Shown: piece after piece, positions 1-9,220 of the stretch | Position numbering within the stretch: the first letter of the stretch is position 1 | How the letters are laid out: the number at the start of each line of letters is the position of its first letter | NCBI GenBank assembly: GCA_963727575.1 | Contig: CAVSIA010000007.1 | Coordinates: 186,001-250,000 of the forward strand | Length of the DNA stretch: 64,000 nt | Direction: 5' to 3' | Source: JAHQVI01 sp963727575 | Lineage (GTDB): Bacteria; Pseudomonadota; Alphaproteobacteria; Rhizobiales; Rhodomicrobiaceae | The notes under the pieces: generated by a model | Database searches by the model: none | Told to the model about the DNA's origin: nothing | Seen by the model: only the letters and a program-made list of their open reading frames with translations | Translations under genes and position numbers: made by a program

Positions 1-1291
1 GCCGGTAGAGCCAGAGCGCATAGGCGGCGGAGAAGACGATACCGCTGGTGGCGAACAGCGCCACCCATGTGTTGGCGCGGAAGGCGCCGAGCAGCGACAG
101 GAATTCGCCGACGAAGCCGCTGGTGCCCGGCAGGCCGACATTGGCCATGGTGAACACCATGAAGCAGAAGGCGTAGAGCGGCATCCGGTCGGCGAGGCCG
201 CCATAGGCGGAAATCTCGCGGGTATGCATCCGGTCGTAGATGACGCCGACACAGAGGAACAGCGCGCCCGAGACGATGCCGTGGCTGAGCATCTGGAAGA
301 TGCCGCCCTGCACGCCCTGCGTCGTCAGCGTGAACACGCCCATGGTGACGAAGCCCATATGGGCGACGGAGGAATAGGCGATCAGCTTCTTGACGTCCTC
401 CTGGGCGAACGCGACGAGGGACGTATAGATGATGGCGACGATGCTCAGCGTGAAGACGAACGGGGCAAGATCCGCCGAGGCGAGCGGAAACATCGGGATC
501 GAGAAGCGCAGGAAGCCGTAGCCGCCCATCTTCAGCAGCACGCCCGCCAGAATGACGGAGCCGGCCGTCGGCGCCTCGACATGGGCGTCAGGCAGCCAGG
601 TATGCACCGGCCACATCGGCATCTTCACGGCGAAGGACGCAAAGAAGGCGATCCACAGCCAGAATTGCATGCCCGGCGGGAACGGATGCGCGATCAGCGT
701 CGGGATGTCGGTGGTGCCGGCTTCCAGATACATCGCCATGATGGCGAGCAGCATCAGCACCGAGCCGAGCAGCGTGTACAGGAAGAATTTGAAGCTGGCA
801 TAGACGCGCCGCTTGCCGCCCCAGACGCCGATGATGATGAACATCGGGATCAGACCGCCTTCGAAGAACAGGTAGAAGACGACAAGGTCGAGCGCGCAGA
901 ACACGCCGATCATCAGTGTCTCCAGCACGAGGAAGGCGATCATATATTCCCGGACGCGTTCCTCGACCGACCGCCAGCTCGCCAGGATGCAGAGCGGCAT
1001 CAGGAAGGTGGTCAGGATGACGAACAGCATCGAAATGCCGTCGACGCCGAGATGATAGGTGATGGTGCCGCCGATCCAGTCCCGCTTTTCGACGAACTGG
1101 AAATCCGCCGTCGACGGATCGAAATCGCGCCAGATCAGCAGCGAGACGACGAAGGTGACGACCGTCGTCCACAGCGCGATATAGCGGGCGTTGCGCTTGG
1201 CTGCGCCGTCGTCGCCCGGCAGGACGAAGATGAACAGCGCGCCGACGAGCGGCAGGAAGATGATGGTGGAAAGGATCGGCCAGCTTGTCAT
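1..1291 (-). CDS. nuoM: NADH-quinone oxidoreductase subunit M (partial, C-terminus beyond window)
   Basis: This is one of the antiporter-like proton-pumping subunits in the membrane arm of respiratory complex I. Translation from the ATG at 1291 gives about 430 residues of a polytopic membrane protein; the 3' end runs off the left edge. Visible family signatures are FEGGLIPMFIIIG (the TM5 region with the conserved Glu), the HTWLPDAHVEAPTAGSVIL block, and KKLIAYSSVAHMGF. It starts 6 bp after the nuoL stop, so it is co-transcribed with the genes upstream. No frame break is seen in the visible part. Confidence 0.95.
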   Translation of the reverse strand, partial: MTSWPILSTIIFLPLVGALFIFVLPGDDGAAKRNARYIALWTTVVTFVVSLLIWRDFDPSTADFQFVEKRDWIGGTITYHLGVDGISMLFVILTTFLMPLCILASWRSVEERVREYMIAFLVLETLMIGVFCALDLVVFYLFFEGGLIPMFIIIGVWGGKRRVYASFKFFLYTLLGSVLMLLAIMAMYLEAGTTDIPTLIAHPFPPGMQFWLWIAFFASFAVKMPMWPVHTWLPDAHVEAPTAGSVILAGVLLKMGGYGFLRFSIPMFPLASADLAPFVFTLSIVAIIYTSLVAFAQEDVKKLIAYSSVAHMGFVTMGVFTLTTQGVQGGIFQMLSHGIVSGALFLCVGVIYDRMHTREISAYGGLADRMPLYAFCFMVFTMANVGLPGTSGFVGEFLSLLGAFRANTWVALFATSGIVFSAAYALWLYR

Positions 1292-1297
1292 GGGAGG

Positions 1298-3247
1298 CTA
1301 GAACCCTTTCCAGAATTGCGCCCAGTAGATATAGGCGAAATAGCTGACGATGAGCGCGACGCCGATCAGCATGACGAAGGCATAATGATAGACGAACCCG
1401 GTCTGCAGCCGGACGACGCGGTTGGTGATGTCGATGACCCGCGCCGAGATGCCGTCCGGGCCGAGCCCGTCGATGATGCGGCCGTCGCCGGTCTTCCACA
1501 GCGTCCGCGCCAGCCATTTGAACGGCTTGACGAAGATCCAGTCATAGAGCTCGTCGAAATACCATTTGTTGTAGAGGAAGGCGTGGATCGGCTTGAAGGT
1601 GCGCATCGCCCAGGCCGGGGTCGACGGCGCGTAGATATAGGAGAACCAGGCCAGCGCGAAGCCGGCGATCATCATGATCGTCGGCAGCCAGGCGATCAGC
1701 TCCGGCGTGTGGTGCGCCTCTTCGAGGACATGGTTCTCGGGGCCCGTATGCAGTGCGCCGCGCCAGAACGCGCCATAGCCCTCGCCGACGAAGAATTCCT
1801 TGCCGAGATAGCCCGCGATCAGTGCGCCGGTGGCCAGGACGACCAATGGCAGCAGCATCACCCAGGGCGATTCGTGCACATGCTTGGCGGTCTCCTCGTC
1901 GTGGCGGGCCTTACCGAAGAACGCCATGAAGATCAGCCGCCAGGAATAGAAGCTGGTCAGGAAGGCGGCGACCACGAGCAGGATGAACGCCCAATGCGCG
2001 ATCTCGCCCGGCGCGGCGTGGGACGCCTCGATGATGGTGTCCTTGGAGAAGTAGCCCGCCGTCAGCGGGAAGCCGGTCAGCGCCAGCGTGCCGATCACCA
2101 TCATGGCGAAGGTGATCGGGATGCCCTTGCGCAGGCCGCCCATATTGCGCAGGTCCTGCTCGTCGTGCATGGCGTGGATCACCGAGCCGGAGCCGAGGAA
2201 CAGGAGCGCCTTGAAGAAGGCGTGGGTGAACAGGTGGAAGATGCCGGCCGAATAGGCGCCGACGCCGAGCGCGACGAACATGTAGCCGAGCTGCGAGCAG
2301 GTCGAATAGGCGATGACGCGCTTGATGTCGTTCTGGGCGACGCCGACGGTGGCGGCGAAGAACGCCGTGATCGCGCCGACGGCGGTGACGACCTGAAGCG
2401 CGACCGGGGCCAGCTCGAACAGCGGCGACAGCCGCGCGACCATGAACACGCCCGCCGTGACCATGGTCGCGGCATGGATCAGCGCGGAGACCGGCGTCGG
2501 GCCTTCCATGGCGTCCGGCAGCCAGGTGTGCAGCAGGAACTGCGCCGACTTGCCCATCGCGCCGACGAACAGCAGCAGGCAGATGACCGTCATGATGTCG
2601 AGCTGATAGCCGAGAAACTCCATCGCCTTGCCGGCGTGATCGGGCGCCGAGGCGAAGATCGCGTCGAGCGAGATCGTGCCGAACACGGCGAAGGTGGCGA
2701 AGATGCCGAGCGCGAAGCCGAAATCGCCGACGCGGTTGACGATGAACGCCTTGATCGCCGCGGCGCAGGCGGACGGCTTGTGATACCAGAAGCCGATCAG
2801 CAGGTATGAGGCGAGGCCCACGCCCTCCCAGCCGAAGAAGAGCTGCAGCAGGTTGTCGGCCGTCACCAGCATCAGCATGGCGAAGGTGAACAGCGACAGA
2901 TAGGCGAAGAAGCGCGGCTGGCTGTCGTCATGCGACATGTAGCCGATCGAGTAGATGTGAACGAGCGCCGAGACGGTGTTGACGACGACCAGCATCACGC
3001 CGGTCAGCGTGTCGAAGCGGAGCTGCCAGTTGGCCTGAAGATCGCCGGACGTCACCCATTCGAGGATGGGGATGCGCAGCTCCTCGCCGGTGAAGCCGAT
3101 GCGGTAGAACGCAACCCAGGACAACACCGCGCTGATGGTCAGCAGCGTGCTGGTCAGGAAGCCGGAAACCTTGGCCCCGAGCCAGCGGCCGAAAAAGCCG
3201 GCAATGAGCGCGCCGATGAGCGGCAGAAAGACGATCGCCGAATACAT
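1298..3247 (-). CDS. nuoL: NADH-quinone oxidoreductase subunit L
   Basis: This is the distal antiporter-like proton-pumping subunit of complex I, 649 aa, which is normal for the family. An N-terminal proton-antiporter domain is followed by the main antiporter domain. GWEGVGLASYLL (139-150, conserved Glu141) and HTWLPDAMEGPTP (240-252), just after Lys233, are the canonical TM5 and TM7/8 signatures. A long C-terminal part with further membrane segments follows, as expected for the NuoL lateral helix. It lies 10 bp after nuoK and 6 bp before nuoM. Confidence 0.97.
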   Translation of the reverse strand: MYSAIVFLPLIGALIAGFFGRWLGAKVSGFLTSTLLTISAVLSWVAFYRIGFTGEELRIPILEWVTSGDLQANWQLRFDTLTGVMLVVVNTVSALVHIYSIGYMSHDDSQPRFFAYLSLFTFAMLMLVTADNLLQLFFGWEGVGLASYLLIGFWYHKPSACAAAIKAFIVNRVGDFGFALGIFATFAVFGTISLDAIFASAPDHAGKAMEFLGYQLDIMTVICLLLFVGAMGKSAQFLLHTWLPDAMEGPTPVSALIHAATMVTAGVFMVARLSPLFELAPVALQVVTAVGAITAFFAATVGVAQNDIKRVIAYSTCSQLGYMFVALGVGAYSAGIFHLFTHAFFKALLFLGSGSVIHAMHDEQDLRNMGGLRKGIPITFAMMVIGTLALTGFPLTAGYFSKDTIIEASHAAPGEIAHWAFILLVVAAFLTSFYSWRLIFMAFFGKARHDEETAKHVHESPWVMLLPLVVLATGALIAGYLGKEFFVGEGYGAFWRGALHTGPENHVLEEAHHTPELIAWLPTIMMIAGFALAWFSYIYAPSTPAWAMRTFKPIHAFLYNKWYFDELYDWIFVKPFKWLARTLWKTGDGRIIDGLGPDGISARVIDITNRVVRLQTGFVYHYAFVMLIGVALIVSYFAYIYWAQFWKGF

Positions 3248-3257
3248 GCCCGCTTCC

Positions 3258-3566
3258 CTAGCCTTTCATCAGATTGATGTCGTCGACGGCGATGGAGCCG
3301 CGGTTGCGGTAGTAGACGACGACGATGGCGAGGCCGATGGCCGCTTCCGCCGCCGCCACCGTGAGGATCAGAAGCACGAAGATCTGGCCGACGAGATCGC
3401 CGAGAAAGGCGGAGAAGGCGACGAAGTTGATGTTCACCGCCAGCAGCATCAATTCGACGGACATCAGGATGACGATGACGTTCTTCCGGTTCAAAAAGAT
3501 GCCGAAAACGCCGATCGTAAACAGGATCGCGCCGATGGTCAGGTAGTGTGAAAGTCCGATTTCCAT
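3258..3566 (-). CDS. nuoK: NADH-quinone oxidoreductase subunit K
   Basis: Small membrane subunit of complex I (102 aa, three predicted TM helices). Family hallmarks are the start MEIGLSHYLTIGAILFTIG, the SVELMLLAVNINFVAFS segment with its buried Glu, and the Glu-containing VAAAEAAIGLAI segment; these glutamates belong to the proton path by family knowledge. It lies between nuoJ (20 bp gap) and nuoL (10 bp gap) in the conserved order. Confidence 0.97.
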   Translation of the reverse strand: MEIGLSHYLTIGAILFTIGVFGIFLNRKNVIVILMSVELMLLAVNINFVAFSAFLGDLVGQIFVLLILTVAAAEAAIGLAIVVVYYRNRGSIAVDDINLMKG

Positions 3567-3586
3567 GGGGTGTAACCGTTCCCGCC

Positions 3587-4210
3587 TTAGCCCATGCCGA
3601 TGCCCTGGCCGGACTTGACCTTCTTGATTTCGATCGCCGTCGCCGGATCGCGCGACACCTGCGCGGCGATGCTCTGGCGCTTGACGCCTTCACGATGCCG
3701 CAGCGTCAACACGATGGCGCCGACCATCGCCACCAGCAGAACCAACCCGGCCAGCTCGAAGAAATAGGCATAGCGCGTATAGAGGACCCGCCCGATGGCC
3801 TCGGCATTGGTGACGCTGTCGGCGGGCGGAATACGCTCGGTGATCTGCAGCGCGCCTTCCGGTGCGAAGGTCCAGGCGCTCATCACTAGCAGGAGCTGGG
3901 CGAGCAGAACGCCGCCGATCAGGCCGCCGATGGGCAGATATCTGGCAAAGCCGGCGCGCAGCTCGGCGAAGTCGACATCGAGCATCATGACGACGAACAG
4001 GAACAGCACCGCGACCGCGCCGACATAGACGATGACGAGGATCATGGCGATGAATTCGGCGCCGAGCAGAATGAACAGCCCCGCGGCGTTGAAGAAGGCG
4101 AGGATCAGAAACAGAACCGCATGCACCGGATTGCGCACGCTGATCACCATCACCCCCGAAGCGACGAGGACGATGGCGAAGATGTAGAAGAAAAATCCGG
4201 CAAGGGTCAT
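3587..4210 (-). CDS. nuoJ: NADH-quinone oxidoreductase subunit J
   Basis: Membrane subunit J of complex I, 207 aa, about five TM helices. The signature region AEFIAMILVIVYVGAVAVLFLFVVMM is visible around residues 50-76; it contains the helix known to deform during coupling. The C-terminal tail is hydrophilic and variable, as usual. It lies 134 bp after nuoI and just before nuoK. Confidence 0.96.
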   Translation of the reverse strand: MTLAGFFFYIFAIVLVASGVMVISVRNPVHAVLFLILAFFNAAGLFILLGAEFIAMILVIVYVGAVAVLFLFVVMMLDVDFAELRAGFARYLPIGGLIGGVLLAQLLLVMSAWTFAPEGALQITERIPPADSVTNAEAIGRVLYTRYAYFFELAGLVLLVAMVGAIVLTLRHREGVKRQSIAAQVSRDPATAIEIKKVKSGQGIGMG

Positions 4211-4344
4211 CGGTGAGACCGCATCTTATCTGTTTCGTCTTCGAGGCGTGTCCAGACCTGCATGTGGCTGCGGACGAAGCCGCGCCCCGCACGCTCCGCC
4301 GCCGACAAAATCATCGATTGGATACCCCGAACGCGGAGAAAGGG

Positions 4345-4836
4345 TTAGCGGTAGGGCGCATCCAGTTCAAGGTTTTTCGCGATCAGCCGTTCCCAGCGAT
4401 CGCCGTTTGCGAGCAGCTTTTCCTTGTCGTAGAGCAGCTCTTCGCGGGTTTCGGTGGCGAATTCGAAGTTCGGGCCTTCGACGATCGCATCGACCGGACA
4501 GGCTTCCTGGCAATAGCCGCAATAGATGCACTTGACCATGTCGATGTCGTAGCGAGTCGTGCGGCGCGTGCCGTCATTGCGGCGCGGTCCCGCCTCGATG
4601 GTGATCGCCTGGGCCGGGCAGATCGCCTCGCACAGCTTGCAGGCGATGCAGCGTTCGGCGCCGTTCGGATAGCGGCGCAGCGCGTGCTCGCCGCGGAAGC
4701 GCGGAGAGATCGGCCCCTTCTCGAACGGATAGTTCACCGTCGCCTTGGGCCTGAAGAAATATTTCATTCCCAGCCAGAAGGCCGAGAAGAACTCGGCCAG
4801 CATGGCGGATTTGATCGATTGGCTTAGTCCAGCCAT
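4345..4836 (-). CDS. nuoI: NADH-quinone oxidoreductase subunit I (8Fe ferredoxin)
   Basis: Peripheral-arm subunit carrying two [4Fe-4S] clusters (N6a/N6b) that pass electrons towards NuoB. 163 aa from the chosen start. The two Cys sets are C63, C66, C69, C73 and C103, C106, C109, C113. An open frame continues to 4896, but the ATG at 4836 has a clear GGAAGGAG ribosome site and gives the usual rhizobial length, so the longer N-terminus is rejected. It follows nuoH by 62 bp. Confidence 0.96.
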   Translation of the reverse strand: MAGLSQSIKSAMLAEFFSAFWLGMKYFFRPKATVNYPFEKGPISPRFRGEHALRRYPNGAERCIACKLCEAICPAQAITIEAGPRRNDGTRRTTRYDIDMVKCIYCGYCQEACPVDAIVEGPNFEFATETREELLYDKEKLLANGDRWERLIAKNLELDAPYR

Positions 4837-4898
4837 CAAAGGCTCCTTCCGATGCGCGATGCGGGGGCGAAGCCTGCCCATCGCGCGCAATCGCAATA

Positions 4899-5921
4899 TT
4901 ACGGCGCGAGGTTGAAATATTGCAGCACGCCGGCCACGATCACCACCATCGCCAGCGACAGCGGCAGGAACACCTTCCAGCCGAGTCGCATGAGCTGATC
5001 GTAGCGGTAGCGCGGTACGATTGCCTTAACCATCGCGAACATGAAAAACGCAAAGCAGAGCTTCAGCACGAACCAGATCACGCCGGGCACCCAGGTGAAC
5101 GGCGGAAGGTTCACAGGGGGCAGCCAGCCGCCGAGGAACAGGATCGTCATCATCGCGCACATCGTGGTGATGGCCACATATTCCCCGAGCATGAACAAGA
5201 GATAGGGTGTCGAGGAATATTCGACCATGAAACCGGCGACGAGCTCCGATTCGGCCTCGGGCAGATCGAAGGGCGGCCGGTTGGTCTCGGCGAGGGCCGA
5301 GACGAAAAAGATGACGAACATCGGGAACAGCGGCAGCCAGTACCAGCCGAGAAGGCCGTATTGGGTATCCTGCGCCTTGACGATGTCCGACAGGTTCAGC
5401 GATCCCGCGCAGAGCAACACCGTGATGATGACGAAGCCGATCGAGACCTCGTAGGACACCATCTGCGCCGCCGAGCGCAGCGCGCCGAGGAACGGATATT
5501 TCGAGTTCGACGCCCAGCCGCCCATGATCACGCCGTAAACGCCGAGCGAGGAGATGGCGAAGATATAGAGGATGCCGACATTGATGTCGGAGACCACCCA
5601 ATTGTCGTTGATCGGGATCACCGCCCAGGCCGCCAGGGCCAGGATCGAGCTGACCGCCGGCGCCATCAGGAACAGCGTCTTGTCGGCGCCCGCGGGAATG
5701 ACGGGTTCCTTCAGCATGAATTTGGCGAAGTCGGCGAAGCTTTGCAGGAGACCGTAGGCACCGACGACGTTCGGTCCGCGCCGCATCTGCACCGCCGCCC
5801 AGATCTTACGGTCGGCAAGCAGCAGATAGGCGATCATCAGCAAGAGCGCGATCAGCAGGCCGGCGCTCTGCACGAGGATGATCAGCAGCGGGAAGCCGTA
5901 CGTGTTCCAGAGTTCAACCAT
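4899..5921 (-). CDS. nuoH: NADH-quinone oxidoreductase subunit H
   Basis: Membrane subunit H forms most of the quinone-binding chamber at the joint of the two arms of complex I. 340 aa, eight predicted TM helices, with family motifs RRGPNVVGAYGLLQSFAD near residue 48 and ETNRPPFDLPEAESELVAGF around 210-230. Its ATG lies 8 nt inside the 3' end of nuoG, suggesting translational coupling. Confidence 0.97.
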   Translation of the reverse strand: MVELWNTYGFPLLIILVQSAGLLIALLLMIAYLLLADRKIWAAVQMRRGPNVVGAYGLLQSFADFAKFMLKEPVIPAGADKTLFLMAPAVSSILALAAWAVIPINDNWVVSDINVGILYIFAISSLGVYGVIMGGWASNSKYPFLGALRSAAQMVSYEVSIGFVIITVLLCAGSLNLSDIVKAQDTQYGLLGWYWLPLFPMFVIFFVSALAETNRPPFDLPEAESELVAGFMVEYSSTPYLLFMLGEYVAITTMCAMMTILFLGGWLPPVNLPPFTWVPGVIWFVLKLCFAFFMFAMVKAIVPRYRYDQLMRLGWKVFLPLSLAMVVIVAGVLQYFNLAP

Positions 5922-8022
5922 CGGTGCCGGTCGCTCCGTGATCCTGCTCGTGCGCGAGGGCCGACAGCTCGTTCATGGTCGCCGAGGCCCGCGCAATCGG
6001 ATTGGTGAGATAATAGTCCTCGATCGCCGCGCCGAACGGCTCGTCACCGACCGCCGCGTCGGCCTTGGCCAGCGCCTCGACGTCGGAAATGAGGCCCGGG
6101 GCGATCTCGTTGCCCGCGGCGAATAGTGGAAATTCCGCATAAAGCTTGGAGCGCAATTCGGCGAGGCTGTCGAATGGCAGCTTGGCATCGAGCCGCTCGG
6201 AAAGCGCGCGGATGATGGTCCAGTCCTCGCGGGCGTCGCCCGGCGGAAACACCGCGCGCTGCGCCATCTGTACGCGGCCCTCGGTGTTCACGTAGGTGGC
6301 GCTCTTTTCGGTGAACGCGGCGCCCGGCAGCACGACGTCGGCAAAACGCGCGCCGCGATCGCCGTGGCTGCCCTGATAGATGACAAAGGCATCGCCTGTC
6401 CGGCTGATGTCGAACTCGTCGGCACCCAGCAGATAGAGCACCTCGATCTCGCCGTCCTGTCCGGCCTGCATCATGGCATCGAGGCCCATCCCGCCCTTCT
6501 GCGGCACGAAGCCGACATCGAGCCCGCCGACGCGGCCCGCGGCGCCGTGCAGGATGTTGAAGCCGTTCCAGTTTTCATCCTCGCGCAAGAGGCCGAGCGA
6601 CTTCGCCGCCTGCGCCGCGAGCGCGACAACCGCCTCACCGTCGGGACGGGCGAAGGCGGATTTGCCGAGAATGATCATCGGTGCCGTCGAATCCTTCAGC
6701 ACGTCGGCGAAGGGATGCTTGCCCTCGGCGACGTCGCGGAGCGTCTGCGGCCCGGCGCCGAGATAATCGTAGTCATAGGTGAGATCCGCCTGCTTGCCGA
6801 TCACGCCGACCTTCAGCCGGCCGCTGCGCCAGCCCCGGAGGATGCGGGCATTGAGCACGGCGGCCTCGCGGCGCGGGTTGACGCCGACAAGCAGCACGGC
6901 GTCGGCGTCGTCGATGCCGGCGATGGTCGAATTGAACAGATAGCTGGCGCGCCCGTGGGCCGGGTCGAAGGCCGAGCCGTCCTGGCGGCAGTCCAGATGC
7001 GGAGAGCCGAGCGCGAGGAACAGCGATTTCAGCGCGTACATGTCCTCGACCGCGGCCAGGTCGCCGGCAATGGCGCCGACCTTTTTCGGACCGGCCGCCT
7101 GAATCCGGTCGGCGATCTCCGTGAACGCTTCGGTCCAGCTCGCCTGGCGCAGCTTGCCGTCGCGCCGGATATAGGGCCGGTCGAGGCGGGCGCGGCGGAG
7201 GCCGTCCCAGATGAAGCGGGTCTTGTCGGAGATCCACTCCTCGTTCACCTCGTCATGATTGCGCGGCATGATGCGCAGGATCTCGCGCCCGCGCGCATCG
7301 ACGCGGATGTTCGAGCCGAGCCCGTCCATGACGTCGATGGTCTCGGTCTTGCGCAGCTCCCAGGGCCGCGCCTTGAAGGCGTAGGGCTTGGAGGTCAGCG
7401 CGCCGACCGGGCACAGATCGATGATGTTGCCCGACAGCTCCGACGTCATGCCGTGTTCGAGATAGGTGGTGATCTCCATATCCTCGCCGCGGCCGATCGC
7501 GCCGAGCTCGGATACGCCGGCCACCTCGGTCATGAAGCGGACGCAGCGCGTGCACTGGATGCAGCGAGTCATGATCGTCTTGATCAGCGGGCCGATATTC
7601 TTGTCCTCGACGGCGCGCTTGTTCTCCTTGAAGCGGCTGCCGTCGGTACCGTAGGCCATCGCCTGGTCCTGCAGGTCACATTCGCCGCCCTGGTCGCAGA
7701 TCGGGCAGTCGAGCGGATGGTTGATCAGCAGGAACTCCATCACGCCCTCGCGCGCCTTCTTCACGCTGGCGCTGTCGGTGCGGATGGTGGGCGGCGTGCC
7801 GTCGCGACCGGGGCGAAGATCGTTGACGCTCATATGGCAGGACGCCACCGGCTTGGGCATGCCGACGACTTCGACGAGGCACATACGGCAATTGCCGGCG
7901 ATCGACAGGCGCTCGTGATAGCAGAAGCGCGGGATCTCCTCGCCGGCCAGCTCGCAGGCCTGCAGCAGGTTGAGACCGTCTTCGACCTCGATCTCGGTTT
8001 CATTCACGATCAGTTTTGGCAT
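5914..8022 (-). CDS. nuoG: NADH-quinone oxidoreductase subunit G
   Basis: Largest peripheral subunit of complex I, 702 aa, part of the electron chain from NADH. The N-terminus is a [2Fe-2S] ferredoxin domain (C34, C45, C48, C62), then a His/Cys [4Fe-4S] region (HPLDCPICDQGGECDLQ) and a second 4Fe-4S set (CIQCTRCVRF, later DLCPVGAL). A degenerate molybdopterin-oxidoreductase domain without cofactor follows. The stop overlaps the nuoH start. Two unrelated small genes separate it from nuoF, which is not the usual order. Confidence 0.97.
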   Translation of the reverse strand: MPKLIVNETEIEVEDGLNLLQACELAGEEIPRFCYHERLSIAGNCRMCLVEVVGMPKPVASCHMSVNDLRPGRDGTPPTIRTDSASVKKAREGVMEFLLINHPLDCPICDQGGECDLQDQAMAYGTDGSRFKENKRAVEDKNIGPLIKTIMTRCIQCTRCVRFMTEVAGVSELGAIGRGEDMEITTYLEHGMTSELSGNIIDLCPVGALTSKPYAFKARPWELRKTETIDVMDGLGSNIRVDARGREILRIMPRNHDEVNEEWISDKTRFIWDGLRRARLDRPYIRRDGKLRQASWTEAFTEIADRIQAAGPKKVGAIAGDLAAVEDMYALKSLFLALGSPHLDCRQDGSAFDPAHGRASYLFNSTIAGIDDADAVLLVGVNPRREAAVLNARILRGWRSGRLKVGVIGKQADLTYDYDYLGAGPQTLRDVAEGKHPFADVLKDSTAPMIILGKSAFARPDGEAVVALAAQAAKSLGLLREDENWNGFNILHGAAGRVGGLDVGFVPQKGGMGLDAMMQAGQDGEIEVLYLLGADEFDISRTGDAFVIYQGSHGDRGARFADVVLPGAAFTEKSATYVNTEGRVQMAQRAVFPPGDAREDWTIIRALSERLDAKLPFDSLAELRSKLYAEFPLFAAGNEIAPGLISDVEALAKADAAVGDEPFGAAIEDYYLTNPIARASATMNELSALAHEQDHGATGTDG

Positions 8023-8323
8023 TTGCCGCTCATTCTTTGATGCCGGGCAACGCGCATCGCTTTGGACGCGCGCAATAGCGCCGACCTCGACTCATGGCCC
8101 CCACCGGCAGCTTTTAAGGCACGCCCCGGCCAAGCGCAACCGGCACGGAAGACGCACCCGCTTTCATTGACGCTTTTCCCGCTGCGCGCCAGCAAGCCGA
8201 AAAGGCTTCCCCACCAGTTACAACACGATCGTGACAGGCTTCGCAACTGCACAATCCACGCCGGCCGCTTTCAAGCGCGGAGTGCGGCGCTAATGCCTGC
8301 GAAACGCGTATTGATATGCAAAA
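8023..8323. other. Intergenic spacer upstream of nuoG
   Basis: 301 bp between the 3' end of the small secreted-protein gene and nuoG. No convincing coding frame on either strand and no clean terminator was found. It may hold a secondary promoter for nuoG-M, because the preceding gene looks like an insertion, but no good -35/-10 pair is visible. Confidence 0.4.
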
Positions 8324-8665
8324 TCAGTTGGGTGCGCAGGGAAACTTTTCTATCAAACCTCGCGTAGCAGCAATTACAATAACTGACGGCTCGTGCGGCC
8401 CCACAAGCTGAGTCTCTGCAAGCTTTAGAAACTGTTCTGGCGAAAATCCCAAATTCAGAGGAGCGCAGTATATCGGCGACCTACCCATAGATATAAGATA
8501 AGCGTTCGCAACTTCAATTCCATCCTTGGCACCTAAAAAATACAGATGAGCAGATTCAACTGGCACAATCTTGCCATTCTTGCCCATCACACTTACCGAA
8601 GAATCTTTTGCAAAACTGATCAGCGGCAAACACAAGAAAAAAATTACTGTGAGCAAGGTTTTCAT
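8324..8665 (-). CDS. Small secreted protein resembling the Rap1a/Tai immunity family
   Basis: 113 aa with a clear Sec signal peptide (MKTLLTVIFFLCLPLISFA), so a mature periplasmic protein of about 94 aa. The mature part has two cysteines and a helical layout (GIEVANAYLISMG, then YCAPLNLGFSPEQFLKL, then a C-terminal IEKFPC) that resembles the Rap1a/Tai4 domain of type VI secretion immunity proteins; this is from memory of the family pattern. The gene is markedly AT-richer than the nuo genes and no toxin gene is adjacent. It sits between nuoF and nuoG, in the same direction. A transferred orphan immunity-like gene is the favoured reading. Confidence 0.6.
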   Translation of the reverse strand: MKTLLTVIFFLCLPLISFAKDSSVSVMGKNGKIVPVESAHLYFLGAKDGIEVANAYLISMGRSPIYCAPLNLGFSPEQFLKLAETQLVGPHEPSVIVIAATRGLIEKFPCAPN

Positions 8666-8752
8666 CTAAAAATACCTCTTGTTATTATTTTGGATCAATT
8701 GTCGACTGCATGACTTACGCTTCAATCCCCGAGTGCGGCGCAAAAAACGGCT

Positions 8753-9217
8753 TCAGCCGCAGCGCGCCTCACGCCAGAGCATCGCTTCGGGGACGCTTTC
8801 CCAGCCAAAGGCGTAGTCGCCCGGGCCGTTCGCATGCAGATGCTCAAGGCGCGCCCTACCCTCGGCGGGTGTCGGTTGATGTCCCGGCTCAACCCGCCAC
8901 ATCGCGAAATGGGGTCCCTCCATCGGCTCGAACCAACCCGTCCGCTTGCGATAAAAATTCGCGTGGATGGTTTGCCAGACGAATGTCTCGAATGTCTCCA
9001 CGCTCTCCCAGACCGACATGTTCACAATGATCCGCGGATCATCATAGGCCTGGATGGAGGTTGCGTCACCGCTCTCGTCCTTGAGACGCCAGACAAAACC
9101 CGGCATGCGCTCGGCGGCTGCATTCACGCGGTCGAGATTGGCGAAGAACTCCGCCACGCGCTCGTCGCCCTGCGGGTGCAACAGGCGGGCAATATTGATC
9201 TGCGCGAGATGCTGCAT
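8753..9217 (-). CDS. DUF3291 domain protein
   Basis: 154 aa soluble protein with the DUF3291 pattern: N-terminal LAQINIARLLHP, central PGFVWRLKDESGDAT, then the SVWESVETFETFVWQTIHANFYRKR block and WFEPMEGPHFAMWRV. DUF3291 proteins are ferredoxin-like-fold proteins related to antibiotic-biosynthesis monooxygenases; their function is unknown. It starts 3 bp after the nuoF stop, so it is very likely co-translated with nuoF. Its place inside the nuo operon is unusual. Confidence 0.85.
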   Translation of the reverse strand: MQHLAQINIARLLHPQGDERVAEFFANLDRVNAAAERMPGFVWRLKDESGDATSIQAYDDPRIIVNMSVWESVETFETFVWQTIHANFYRKRTGWFEPMEGPHFAMWRVEPGHQPTPAEGRARLEHLHANGPGDYAFGWESVPEAMLWREARCG

Positions 9218-9220
9218 CGC

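Noticed and set aside
224..2809. 861-codon open frame on the plus strand opposite nuoL and nuoM
   Set aside because: It is antisense to two plain nuo genes; its His/Asp/Arg-rich product is the typical shadow of GC-rich coding DNA and has no ribosome site.
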